From Elmis aenea (Eukaryota > Arthropoda > Insecta > Coleoptera > Elmidae): a DNA stretch of 64,000 nt. The notes under the pieces are model-generated. The model did not search any database. It saw only the letters and a program-made list of their open reading frames with translations, and had not been told where the DNA came from. This document shows positions 11,291 to 22,954 of this stretch, in pieces; position 1 is the stretch's first letter; every line of letters starts with the position of its first letter. The position numbers and the translations under genes were made by a program. The stretch spans positions 59,527,415-59,591,414 of the forward strand of contig OX393578.1 in assembly GCA_947652605.1 (NCBI GenBank), in the 5' to 3' direction.

Positions 11291-12339
11291 TTTTTGCTGC
11301 CCTCTGTATTACAACAGTCTAAGTATAATATAATTGCAGAACACTTCGTTTAATATTTTGTCTTAACTATTGTACAGTGGAATATAAAAAATAGCATCGT
11401 GCCCCAAATGGACATTCAGTAATTTCTAAAATTTTGAAAATGCCACAATTGATCGGCCGTGTTTTGCACATAACTTTCCTTGCTCTATAAATTTTATCCG
11501 TATTTTGTTTTAAATGCAGCATTTTTGAATTAATTAATTAATTAATTATCATTGGTTAAATTTTATTTGCATGGACATACTGATAACTGATAAGCCTTTA
11601 CTTTCTAACTTGCGGGGAAAAAAAGTAAGCTTGGGTAAGCTAGACAGTAATTTGTTCAAGTCCTTAAGTCCTAAATTTATTAGTTTTGTAAAAAGCTATA
11701 AGATTTATTTTTATAACACACTTAAAACTCACATATCCATGTTTGACTGTAAGTTGTATTTTTTTTTAATATACAGCTAAGCAAACCCATTGACTTTGAT
11801 TATTAATTATTTAACAATGTTTCCATACACTTCAAAGTAGACGACTAGGAAATTAAATAATTTCCTCTATTTTTCCATGTAAACAAATTATGAAAAGATA
11901 TATTGAGGGTCTAGCATTTAATGCTTTCACATTAATTTGTGGAGGTTAAAACATGAATTCAAATTTAAGGTTGTTATTATTTAAATGTAGGGCCACAAAA
12001 CTGGCTACTTGTGCAACAAAATAAGTCGTGGCAAAATAATTCTGCTAGTTAAAAGTGTCGTTATGAATATTACACTAATTAACCACCAATTACCGTATCA
12101 CCTAATGTTGTGGAAAAGTTTTAGTTGAATATATACAAAGTAATGTCTGCAATATTTTCAATAGCTCCTGCAGCTATGATACTGATTTATGGTTAACAAC
12201 AACCATTTATTATACACAAAGTGGCATGCCAAAAATACTTTTAACGAACAAGCACAGCTGCTTAGAAAATGTTCAACTTCCTTAGCATTTTAAGATCATA
12301 AACACATTTTGCTTTGTAAAATCATAACACATACAAATT
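11291..12339. other. Unassigned; (AATT)5-6 at 11526-11547
   Basis: A short AATT run is the only simple feature seen. Confidence 0.5.
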
Positions 12340-12775
12340 TTGAAAACAACTTCCTTGCTAATTTAATCATCCTTCTATCCCTAAAGGTTTCCGAGAATCA
12401 GGGGCGGATCTAGGTTTTTCGGGGCGTAGGGCTTATAGAAGTCCAATGGGGCCCCATTGTTGTTAGATTAAGAATCTTTAAATTGGAGTTTAAAATTCAT
12501 TTTTAATAACATCAAAATCAGAGTTGAAATTTATTTATTTATGAAATGGTGTTGAATGACAAACATTATATCTTATATTTAAAAAAACATAAGAAATAAA
12601 GGAATATTATTGACAAAAACATATAAACAAACAAAATGTATGATAATAATTCAATTTTTGTGGGCCCTTGACACTTGGGGGCCTAGGGCTTAAGCCCTAT
12701 TAGTCCCTATGTAAATCCGCCCCTGTCCGAGATGACCATGTTCTTTAGGTGAAACACACCATGTATACAAGTCTA
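12340..12775 (-). repeat. CAGGGTG-family terminal segment, split by a hAT-like insertion
   Basis: Reading the minus strand, 12775-12726 gives a degenerate CAGGGTG end, then TTTCACCTAAAGAACATGG and ATCTCGGA. After the insertion, 12403-12340 continues with CTCGGAAACC, GGATAGAAGGATG and TTAAATTAGCAAGGAAG. The joined order matches the copies at 28948 and 39870. Confidence 0.7.
12404..12725. mobile_element. Non-autonomous hAT-like element (322 bp)
   Basis: The ends are CAGGGGCGGATCTAGG and, reversed, CAGGGGCGGATTTAC; CAGGG ends and GC-rich tips are typical of hAT derivatives. The flanks carry TCCGAGAAT on the left and TCCGAGAT on the right, an 8-bp target duplication with one inserted base. There is no coding capacity. 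It sits inside an older CAGGGTG-family copy. Confidence 0.8.
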
Positions 12776-13767
12776 CATAATGCCATTATTCTTCGCTTTT
12801 AACGCATTTTTTAAACGTCCATTAAGCACAATTTATAACATTTTTTTACAGCTACTTACAACTTCGCAGAGTACAGTTGACGTAAGTTAAGCAACGCTAT
12901 GACGTTAGCTACTATTACTTCGATAATTGTCCACTACTTACTTTTGCGTTGTGCTGGCTCATTGTGACGTACTACTTTTGGCTTTTGTTTAATTAGCAAA
13001 AGTTTTTTTAAACCGCCATAACATAATAACTTCCGAACTGTGGCCCAAAGTATAAGGATTTTCCCGTTATGACTCATAATATTTCATTTCCTGAACAATG
13101 TCTAATGCACATAAATTTCCCAACAATCGCTTTCCGTTGGTCCGCTTCTATTTGCAAACGCAATCCTGTATTACTCAAAAGATCATAATTGCATATTCAA
13201 CTGTGATAATTTGCAAATAAAGCAAATAACAGTTGAAACAAAATTTCTAAATTATTACAAAACAGCGGGTTATAAATAAACATCACCAAAATTAAACTGG
13301 ATTTCACTTTTAGTGACTGCTCAAAGTGTATATTGCAAATGCATGCAAAACGTTTAGAAATGAACGCAATTGTATTAAAATTTTCTATTTTGTATAGAAT
13401 ATGCTAGATCATACTATGGTACGATTATTTGTGGTCAGTTTAACGTGACGCAATATCCGAGTTTTTAATATTGGTCATCAATTGTGTCTGATAGCGCCGG
13501 TAGATGTTATATTTATGCTGCACTTCATAATTTTACTGCGAAAGATTTATTACGGGCTGTAAAGGGTGCGATTTTAAGTCGGAAACTTTTTACAAAAGTG
13601 TTGGAAGAGGGATAGTTATCCATGAGAAGGTCTTTAAAATACAAAATTAAAACAGAGCGTTTTTTTCACAATGTTTTGAGTCTTAATAGATACATTTAAA
13701 AAAAATGTGCTAAACCGTTGTATTACAGCTAAAGAAAGATTAACAATTTTTTGGTAGGTCTTTTTAA

Positions 13768-14178
13768 TGCGAAATTTTTTGACGAAATCTACAAGAAGTG
13801 TTCATTTTGTGAACCTGGGCAATGACAAACTCGGTTTTTAAACTCGTTAATAACATTCCCAACCATTTCAGGTGCAATTTTTCTAATACGATCTTTTAAA
13901 TTTTCGATATTCTCCGGCCTCTTAGCATAAACTTAATTTTTAAGATTACCCCATCATTAAAAAGAGAAAAAAATTCTCTATCAAATGAGCATAACATAGG
14001 GGTACCTTGCCATTTAAAAAAATTCAATTGTTTTTCATTGCGCTTTTGTTATTCGAAAAAAAATGTATTATGGTGGAAAACTAAGTACCAAACAACTTTT
14101 ATTCAAAACATTTTTTCCTTAAGTGGATATTTACTGAGATATAATATATAGCATATTCCATATTTTTTGGACGCACGG
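13768..14178 (-). mobile_element. Tc1/mariner-derived element, copy 3 (5' part lost)
   Basis: On the minus strand the TA-flanked end TACCGTGCGTCCAAAAAAT at 14180 leads into a stretch encoding VYAKRPENIENLKDRIRKI, then PEMVGNVINEFKNRV and a damaged NEHFL end. These are the last codons of a Tc1/mariner-superfamily transposase, found also at 37872-38604 and 48377-49115. Homology stops at about 13768, and the opposite inverted repeat is missing. Confidence 0.8.
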
Positions 14179-14180
14179 TA

Positions 14181-15899
14181 TAACAAAATGGCATATGCAC
14201 TTAACTATAGCCCAAGCTTATTTTTTTGTAATTAAAACGCAAAGTAGATAGGAAGTTGAAAAGTTTCATTTACAACACAAGCGGTCGGATTTACATATTT
14301 TAAACAAGTTATGTGAATTAATAAATACATTAAAATTTTTGATAAATGGCAAATGTGTACTTAAACGTATTCCGAAGCATTTTTTTTATATCTAAAGAAA
14401 CATAATGAAGACATTTGTAAACCAAATCTACCTTCAATTTTACATAGATAAGCATTCGTCGGAAATTGGAAAAAAAATCTTGCATTTATGGAATTTGATA
14501 ATTATTTACTTCTGCTAGTTTCTAGCGAAAAAGAAAGAATTGTAAGTATAATAACTTCATACTACGAAGCATTCCTATGTTAAATGTAAAACCTACGACA
14601 AATTTGTAAGTTTAAATCTGCAATTTTGGGAATATCATAACTGATTTGAAAGCTTGCCGATTATATTTAAAATTAACGAAGTAATAAAACCGCCAGGAAC
14701 ACCATTTGACAGCTACTGAAACCAATCTTGGTGAATAAAAGTTACTTCAACGGAAACGAACAATCAAAATAAAAAGCTTTATAGCGCAAAAACTCAAACT
14801 GGCTCCTTAATACCGCCTGCTTTAAACAACTCAACCGTGAAAAACAACAAGAAAAATATTTTGTACCCATAGAATATCAAAGTTGGAAATTAGTTTTACA
14901 TCCCGGAGAAACTCTTGAAATTATCTATCTTGGACATTAAAAATCGACCACTTAATTGTAAAAAATATATTAATTTCCGTATTTTGAACTGTGTGTCATC
15001 TGATTTGGAATATGCGTCTACCCTTTTTCTATTAAAAAATTCATTATGATTCCAAAAATTTAGTATAAAAGTGTCGACTTTTGTCGTTATCTGTAACCGA
15101 CAAAATTAAACTGATAATATTCAAGTCGATTATTTTTCTACGATTAATTAATTAAATCCTGATCATTAAGGTGAAAACTTTCGACATTAATTACCCTACA
15201 AACGTAATCACAGTATTGGTGACGTCAACAGTGACATATTAAATTTTTTTTTCCAAGCTAAGGTGCAAACAGGTTTGCCCGGTCATCACCGGTCAATTTT
15301 GTGTGTGTTTACCGATTGGACTACCAACACTTCAGGTTTTACTCGTTTTGTACTCTTCTTCAATTCAAATGAACAACACCGGATGAGTCTGCATGTAAAT
15401 TTATTACATAGAAACGTTACTCGATCCATCCCACATTATGCTTTTACGTTAGGATGGGTTTCATTACCAATTTCACCCCTAGTTCTGCATATTAATTCAA
15501 AGAAAACAATTTTAAAACTGTGTGATATAAAGTAACGAAGTTACAGAGAGAGACGCGGAAATGAAACGCTTGGGACAGTTGAAAACAATTTCAGATCATG
15601 CAACTAATGGTCGTCAACAAGTTTTGTAAACAATTTTTTTTTGTATCTTTACTAGCAACGAAACTATGAAAATATTTGTCTTGTATGGGAGTCAGAAATG
15701 AGACATTAGAGAAGAATCTGTATATGTATTACTCAAAAACGGTTGATTTCAGGTACAAAACCTATATTTTTGATACAAAATTCAACTTAGCCACGAAACA
15801 ATGCGAAATGTACAAGGTGGTCTACGGCACTGCATTCTCATCAAAAAAGTGCCTGTAGAACGTCAAAATTATTTTTCTTCATTTTCATAAACAAATGAG
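14181..15899. other. No recognised feature
   Basis: Open frames at 15263-15535 and 15676-15858 show no domain. Confidence 0.45.
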
Positions 15900-16089
15900 A
15901 TATGGTCATAAAACGAAATGTCGAAAAATCGAGTTATCGGCGATAACTCGAAAACAAAAGACGATAACCAATTTTAGTTATCACCATTAGCCTTTTCTCA
16001 AAAAAAGAGATCGAGGATGCGCGGTCCGTTTTTTGATACCTCTTATAGTTACCGAGATTCCCTATGAAAACCTCGAAATTTGCCCACCC
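15900..16089. repeat. CACCCTG-ended repeat with a perfect hairpin
   Basis: CGAGTTATC-GGC-GATAACTCG at 15930-15950 is a perfect 9-bp stem with a 3-base loop. About 130 bp further the segment ends in CACCCTGTA (16083-16091), the terminal motif shared by many elements in this window. The left end was not found. Confidence 0.5.
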
Positions 16090-16091
16090 TG

Positions 16092-18987
16092 TACAAGAGT
16101 ATTTGTATTTCCAAATATGCTTATATAAAAATATTTTGCCATTTCATCTTAGCTTTTCGCATGAACTTCACCAACTCCAAACCATCAAACTGTGAAAACC
16201 TGATTCGGAATTCAAAAACCGTTGAATGTGGTAACCTCTATGTTACTTTCTTGAAACCCAACTTTATGACATGGAAGTAAAAGTTGTTTGTTATTTTAAA
16301 CGTTTCCGAACCAGTCGCAAACACAACATTTACATTTCTCGGAAACCCACAACTTTGGGTACTCGGAAAAATGCGATATTATAATGGGTTGGATTGTACT
16401 GCAGTTGGACGTCCAATTTTCTTTGTTTTTACAACAAAATTGTTTTATTTTAACGTTTTCCCACGCAGAAGACGTTGTTAAGTCAGGGGAATATTGCAGT
16501 TGAGCCAGTAATGTGTGTATTGAACCTACATTTTAACGAGTTCTCCTAAAATAAGGGTTCATTTAGAATTTGAAGCATACAAAAATATTGTTGCAATAAT
16601 TAATCAACCTTAGTCTTACATATAGCAAACAAAATTGGATTAGACGGGCATGCTCAGAAAGCTAAACGATATTTTGCCTAACTTATAACTTACGTTTAAT
16701 TTTTAATTTTATTTGACTTTGATAAGACCTTAAAATTCAATGTTACTTAAAACTTAAAAGTACGCCCAAAAAAATACTTTTAAAAATTATACACTAACTA
16801 CTATTTTCTTAAATTAAGTAAAATAACGACTTTTTGGAAATTTTGTAACATTTGATAATCAGCCAAAAACTAAAGCTTCAGATTTTATGGTAATAATTTC
16901 AAGAATAGTTATTGATTTTTTATTTTAAAACTGGTAAATTTAGACTAAAACTATAAGTGTTTTGTTGATTCTAATCTTAGTATAAAAATTTACCAAACTA
17001 AATCAAAGTTGACATATCACCATGACACAAATTACACAATCTGATTTTTTCTATAGCATCATTACACTTCAGTACTAGTTTTCTGTATCGACTACATTTG
17101 TCGCGATAAAAACAAAAACAAAAAACAGTATAATGGACGTCATTATTATTCATCATTAAAATAATCCTTGTACAAAACTAATATTATTTACAACGCGTGC
17201 TAGTCACAAAATTATCTGCAATCTTTAAAAAAATATTACTGCAAAATCCCTGACAAGAGCTAACAATACGATACTCGACTCTGCTACACTAAAAATTCGG
17301 TGCATGAGCCCAAACATTTAAAAAATGCGGTGTTTTAGTGTAGCTAAATCTCAAAAAATAATACACCAATACTACGTCCAGCCCAGCAAATATCTTAACA
17401 CAAAATGTAAGGGTAATACGTAACTTTGTCCTGGTTTGTCAGCATTGAAAAAATAGTTAAATACAACGAAGTCAAAATATGTTTTAATCAAACAACTGAA
17501 ATTGCCCAATAAATTATCTATATTAATAAGAATTATAAACATGTTTAAGAATACTTTGTAAGAAAGAATGAGCAAGAGTTACATTTGTTTATAATGTTTT
17601 TGGTTCTAGCGACTCCGAAGCCCGTTCGGGGCTTCTCCACCGCTAGACCCGGCCTTGCGCGTAAAATTCTCTTTGCGCAAAGTACCGCCTTTCGTTTGGT
17701 GCACGTCCCATGTCTCTATGTTCCCGAGATATATCGTTTATGACTAAGCGGGTCATCTTCTTTGGAAATGAACAATCGATTGGCTCAAATATTTATTTAT
17801 AACACTTGTTGCTCTTTAAAATCGAATAAATCAATATTTGCTCTACTCGCGCTGCGCGCTCGTGCCTATTAAACATAAAATTGTTAAAAATTTGCTATCT
17901 ATATAGGTTTTCCAAGAAAATTAATTATTAATAATTAAATCTAGAACCCACAAAGTTTGAGACAAATATTTTAACAAATCTAGAAGTAATAATTCTCACA
18001 TACAACTGACTGATATTGACTAAAAATCTATCAAAAATGTTTAAATTTGACAGTCAAGGGCAAATATAAAATTTTCTAGACGAAATGGCTCTAAATAGAC
18101 TCAATTCTATGCCACTTTGGTATTAAAATTGACACCGTACGTTTTACTGTGTACTCATACTAATGAAATATTGTTGCTCTTAAACAAAATAAAACCAAAA
18201 CCATCTCCTAATGGGACATTATAAAAGTACATCGGGTTAGAGTGCATTGTTTTTCATCTTAATATTGCACAAAATCCTTGCAACGGCTGGCACCTAAACC
18301 AAAGCTAAAACTATGTTAAAAATCTGACTTATATAAAACTTTATGCGATCACCGACTGCATGTTGTACGTTTTAAAATGTAAACAAAATAGCGAGGCCGT
18401 TGAAATGCCAAACTTCGCATTATATATTAGATAATTATCAAAATATAAAACTAGTTCTCAAACGAAGGCAAACCATTTCACTTTGATCGACAGAAAATTT
18501 ACAGTTTGAGAATTCCAAATTCCTCCATTTCACAGCCTGATTTGTTTACATAATACATGTGAAATATAATTCGCATACATTAAAAACTACAAAATGAAAC
18601 CGTAATAGATACAAGTTAAGTTAAAAATCACCGATCTTGTAATGTATGATAAAGCTCGTATATCGAAAATACAAGCCTGTTTATTTATATTACAATAAAA
18701 TGCATTGGTATGTAAATTAAAGATACATTGCTCGCAGTATAATATAAAAATATCTGCAGCAAAAACTCAAGTAATGTTTTTTTGAGGGGTAAAACAGATA
18801 ATAAAAAAACTGTTGTCAACAATAAAACAGAAGAACAGGTCAGTCATGTTCCTTGTTGAAGAAGTACACAATACAAGTTATGACAGGCTAAGAAATGTTT
18901 AACAAACTGCAATAATACCAAATTATAAGCTGTACAATTTACTTTTGAGAAGATATACTACAGAAACGATCCTGTGAAGTATGATCT
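16092..18987. other. Mostly unassigned; GC-rich block at 17610-17870
   Basis: GAAGCCC-GTTCG-GGGCTTC at 17617-17635 is a 7-bp stem with a 5-base loop, followed by CpG-rich sequence and CTACTCGCGCTGCGCGCTCG at about 17842-17861. The composition is unlike the surrounding intron and suggests a younger insertion, but I do not recognise it. The rest is plain AT-rich sequence. Confidence 0.4.
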
Positions 18988-19795
18988 GAACAAAACTGAC
19001 AATGAGCTAATGTTCGCAGACGACATGGTGTTGGTCGCGGAAACAGAAAAAAAAACTGCAACATAATCTAGAAACTCTAACCAGGAATTGGAAAAAGTTA
19101 ACATGAAAATAAATACCGAGAAAACTAAAACTATCCAACAGAGAAGAAAATGCATAATATCACTTTATATGGGCTTAGGTTGAAACAGAAAAAAAGCTTT
19201 ATATTTAGGAGTGATCATGAAGAAAAATGGAGGAATGGACAAGGAAATAAGCGAAAGGACAGGAAATGTAGGAAGAATATTTAACAGTTTAAGAAGAACA
19301 TTTTTTGGAAATAGAGAAGTCCCATAACGAACAAAAGTGGAAGTGGTCAAGAAGGTAGTAACTACGGCACTTTTATACGGAAGTGAAACGCGGACACACA
19401 AATTAAAATGATAGCCAAGTGAATGCAGCTGAAATGAGATTTGTAAAAAAAATCCAAGGAAAAACCAAAACAGATCGAATCAGAAACGAAACATATAGAG
19501 AACAATTAAAGATGAAATCAGTTGAAACAAAAATACAGGAAAGACAGCTGGGATGGTTGGGTCACATTTATAGGATGAAAAAAGAAAGGTTAACCAGGAA
19601 AGCCTATGAAGAAAGAATACAGGGAAAAAGCAAAAGAGGCAGACCAAGAAAAAGCTGGCAAGACGAAGTTAAAACGGCAGCAGCTGACAGAAACATCAAA
19701 TGGAAAGACATAAAAAAAGCTAGAACAAGACAGAAAAACTTGGAAAAAAGTCAGCACAACACAACTTAACAGTCCTGCACCTAACAGTAGAAGGA
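18988..19795 (+). pseudogene. LINE reverse transcriptase C-terminus and tail
   Basis: The + strand reads ELMFADDMVLVAETEKK (the catalytic ADD box), ELEKVNMKINTEKTKT, LGVIMKKNGGMDKEISERTG, a TTALLYGSET block and EMRFVKKIQGKTKTDRIRNE. It continues with RQLGWLGHIYRMKKERL and RGRPRKSWQDEV, ending near CTAACAGTAGAAGGACTC. The segment 19419-19769 is a clean open frame of 116 codons; upstream there are at least three stops and two shifts. It belongs to the same family as the copy at 9445. The WxGHxxRM...RGRPRxxW tail is common in insect LINE ORFs; I do not assign a clade. Confidence 0.85.
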
Positions 19796-19859
19796 CTCAT
19801 GGCTAAATAAATAAACAATTAGCTTTCCAAAACAGGACAAGGAGAGACACATATATTTC

Positions 19860-19985
19860 TATAACTTAATGGTATCCCTGTTTTTTATATGGAAGCCAAA
19901 CGCGAATTATGAGGAAGGAAGATGAGAAAAGAATACAAGCTTAAGAATCAAAATTCTTGAGAAAAGTGGAGAGATATAGAAGATT
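19860..19985 (+). pseudogene. Small fragment of a second LINE family
   Basis: The frame LYGSQTRIMRKEDEKRIQA then ESKFLRKVERYRR matches the LYGSETW...RRxxxxEMxFLRxVEG block of LINE ORFs and differs from the copy just before it. It is very short. Confidence 0.5.
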
Positions 19986-19989
19986 TTTG

Positions 19990-21378
19990 ATTTTTACACA
20001 ATTGACTAGGACTAGCTTTACTGATTATTTTTTAAAACCGAAATTAATGTGCAAATTTCGATCGCAGAACGTGCTTAGAGGTCTGTAACGGTCAGAAACC
20101 ACAGCTAGTAAATTGAGCTTTGCACAAATCCACAAATGCATATAATTAAATACCAACCGTGCCAATTATAATTGATGGTTTTCATAAATTAACAACGGCA
20201 AGTGTGCGCAGATAATCAACATTCATTTTGCTCAGTTATTAATGCACATCTCCGAAATACGTCTGTAAAAAATCGTTGCGAACTAACGGCCATAATCTAA
20301 CAGTAAAAAAACATCACATAGAACTGAGTTTATAACTGTATTTTTTTTAAATACATGGTACATTGTATGTGTTGAGAATTTTGTAATAATTAATTAATGC
20401 TAAGAACGTGATGCCGCAAAAGTTCAGCAAAAAAAACTTGCAAGATGGATTAGGTAATATTGAGAAGGAAAAAAAAGTTGTTTCTGCATAATCTACAATG
20501 GATTTTTAGGGTCGTTTAAGCTTCTTGCATTTTTACGATTTTTAATCTTCAAAATCGACACGGATTCTAAATAAATACATACAACATATTACTCACAAAT
20601 TACTAATTTTGAATTTAAATTATTCTACTAGCCAAGAAATGAGAATTTCGAAAGTGGTCTAGCAATTTTACAAAAGGTTTTCAAGTCCTTTATTAGCTTA
20701 TCACCTCAATACTTCTATAAATCATGAAATACTCATCAAAATTAATTCTGCGGGTATATCTGGCGTCTTAAGGAACATGCACAGACCTTATCAATTACAT
20801 AAGAACCTAAATTAACACCTTGTTGTTTTTTAATAGCCGTTGTCATAAAAATCTTGACGAAATACCAAGCAATTCTTCAAAAACTCGTAAGATTCTGAAA
20901 ACCACATGAAAAATACCCAATTAATTTATAGCTACGTCCTCACCCGGCCAGGAACGCTTTGCAATTGTTTCATTAGTTTAATTAAGACATTTCAATGCGA
21001 ATCACGTGTGGCACAAGACATTAAGTATAAGCTGCGACTCGCGACAAATAATATTCGATTTCGCGTGCTCATTCATCGGTCACTTGTTTCTGGAATTGGA
21101 TAAATTCCCAACCTAACCTATTCTAACCAAAATTGTATGTGCAGATTAAAACTGTATTCTGAAGGGAAAAGTTACCCAGTAACTTACTTAAGAAAAATGT
21201 TAGGAAACCTGTCGTCTCTAAAACTTTTTGCTAGTTCCCATTCATTTTAAATCGGATTCCTTTGGCCTTCTTTTCTAGCAAATGACTGCAGTTATAGCTA
21301 AATTAAAGCATGCAAATGGTGCAGCATTTAACAAAGAAAAATTTTGAGTAACTGCAGTTTTGCTCCAAAATATTTATG
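19990..21378. other. No recognised feature
   Basis: A CpG-richer unique patch lies at 20930-21090 (including CACGTG at 21004). It has no coding support. Confidence 0.4.
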
Positions 21379-22062
21379 TACGGGGTGGTCCACTTTTTTG
21401 TAGCAGGACTAACAGTCGATACAAAAACTTATTTTAAAGCGAATATTGCATATCAACATGGGTCCATAAACGCATCATTTTAAAGATACAGGGTGTTAAA
21501 ATTTTCGAAAAAATATCGATAATGTTTAACCGTTTCTCAACCAGTACATATATTTGAACCAAATTTGGTATGCAGCACCACCTTACAGGTTGCCACATTC
21601 GGTGAGAATGTCAAACCCCACAAGCAACCAGTGGCGGAGTTGTGGGGGTTCAGTTTCAATAAATTTTATAAAGAACTAATACGGCCCTGTTCAAAATTAA
21701 ACTCGAACTGGTTTTTGAATGGACATTTTATTCTAAACAAAAAGTGTCTCTTGAATTTTCTTCGTATCTGCCACTGTTTGGCGCGAAATTTGATTTATTT
21801 TAACATTTTCGCGAAAAAATCGCCCTTAAGTTCGATCTAAATGTATCGCGAAAAGCAGAAAATTGCAACTTGCAGAGTAAATGCTCATTAATATGGAATA
21901 TTTGCTTTAACCGTTAACCGACTATATGAATTTTGTCAGCCATCGGTTGGCTTGGCGCCTCACCAGCGCTTGTAGTAAAGGTGTCATGTTATTCTTGTGT
22001 TATGATATAAAAACGTCATTGTATTTATTATAATAAATAATACACAAAATGTATCTACTAAA

Positions 22063-22094
22063 ATGTAATTATTGTGTTAACACAATAATTACAT
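22063..22094. repeat. Perfect 32-bp palindrome
   Basis: ATGTAATTATTGTGTT is followed immediately by its exact reverse complement with no spacer. It lies just past the 3' end of the piggyBac transposase remnant, so it may be a subterminal repeat of that element. Confidence 0.9.
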
Positions 22095-22145
22095 ATCGAA
22101 TTTATTCTGTTTCAAGAATTTACTCCGTATGTTTGAGAAACGTCG

Positions 22146-22475
22146 CTAAATTTGATCCCTGATTAATTCTTCACTCAATTCTTCCAGATAGATATTTCGT
22201 CTATCGTTTTTTCCTGTGTTCCAATTTTTATAAATATTCGTATAATTGATATATGCTACCAATCCAGCTACATCTAATAAGTTCATAAAAAAAAACATTG
22301 GCCATCTACAACATTTTCTTTTACAGGTATGCGATCGTAACATCTGATCCATTAGATCAGTTCCGCCTTTAGATTTGTTATAATCTATTATTATCTCAGG
22401 TTTTTGTTTATTTTCTGTCAAAGCATTATTGTGATGCATAGAAGAAAGTAATATAACTGCTTTACCCTTTTTTGG
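22146..22475 (-). pseudogene. piggyBac transposase, C-terminal remnant
   Basis: The minus strand encodes VPKKGKAVILLSSMHHNN, KPEIIIDYNKSKGGTDLMDQ, then CCRWPMFFFMNLLDVAGLVA and INY. This is the end of the piggyBac DDE domain: LLSSMHH, and IxDYNKxKGGxDxxDQM, which carries the last catalytic Asp, followed by the RWPxxxFFxLLDxAGxNA block. Everything upstream, including the first two catalytic Asp residues, is gone, so it cannot act. Confidence 0.9.
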
Positions 22476-22954
22476 TACGTAACAACGTAAGAGACTAAAG
22501 TCAGTGCATTGGTAAACTCAAAAATTGAAGAAATTCTTCCCGGGAACGATTTGCCAGAAAGTTAGATATTTGGAATATATTGCTTATTCTTTCGTAGTGT
22601 TCCTAACAAAGTGAGTGCAGAACTTTTAAGATTAAGGGTCAATTGTTTTGTAGTAAAAATACTGAATCACAGTACTGAATGCCGCTGAAGCGCCATGTCG
22701 ACTGATTTTTGCAGTAAACATAAGTTTATAAATATCATTGTTAACATTTAGCGTATTTTATAATGAATTCTAAATTACAACGTCTTACCAGAACAGTACT
22801 CAAAAGAAATTTTAAGAAGATTAACAATAAGACGTTAAAATCGTCAGTTGAATTGCTGCAGCGCCTCTCAGGCGCCATATAAGCGGTTAACGGTTAAAAT
22901 AGGTTTTTTTATCGGCTGTTAAAGTCCTGCTACTTAAAAGTGGACCACCCTGTA

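Larger units (their letters stand above)
21911..22893 (-). mobile_element. piggyBac-like element, internally deleted, TTAA-flanked
   Basis: Both ends read CCGTTAACCG towards the interior (21911-21920; 22884-22893 reversed) and are bordered by TTAA (21907-21910, 22894-22897), the target of the piggyBac superfamily. The next bases (CTTATATG / ACTATATG and GGCGCC-CAGCGC blocks) are also shared in inverted orientation. The 983-bp element keeps only the end of the transposase. It sits just inside the right inverted repeat of the 21381-22952 element. Confidence 0.88.
21381..22952. mobile_element. TA-flanked inverted-repeat element, host of a nested piggyBac
   Basis: The tips CGGGGTGGTCCACTTTT at 21381 and, reversed, CAGGGTGGTCCACTTTT ending at 22952 start inverted repeats of roughly 55-60 bp that continue through GTAGCAGGACT, AACAG and CGAT. 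TA flanks both ends (21379-21380, 22953-22954). Without the piggyBac insert the element is about 585 bp and has no transposase, so it is non-autonomous. The frame at 21565-21840 has no domain. Confidence 0.8.

Noticed and set aside
11094..11333. Tryptophan-rich repeated protein frame
   Set aside because: The periodicity comes from a 15-17 bp DNA repeat; different units are out of frame with each other.
21565..21840. 91-codon frame inside the TA-flanked element
   Set aside because: No transposase motif; the element is non-autonomous.
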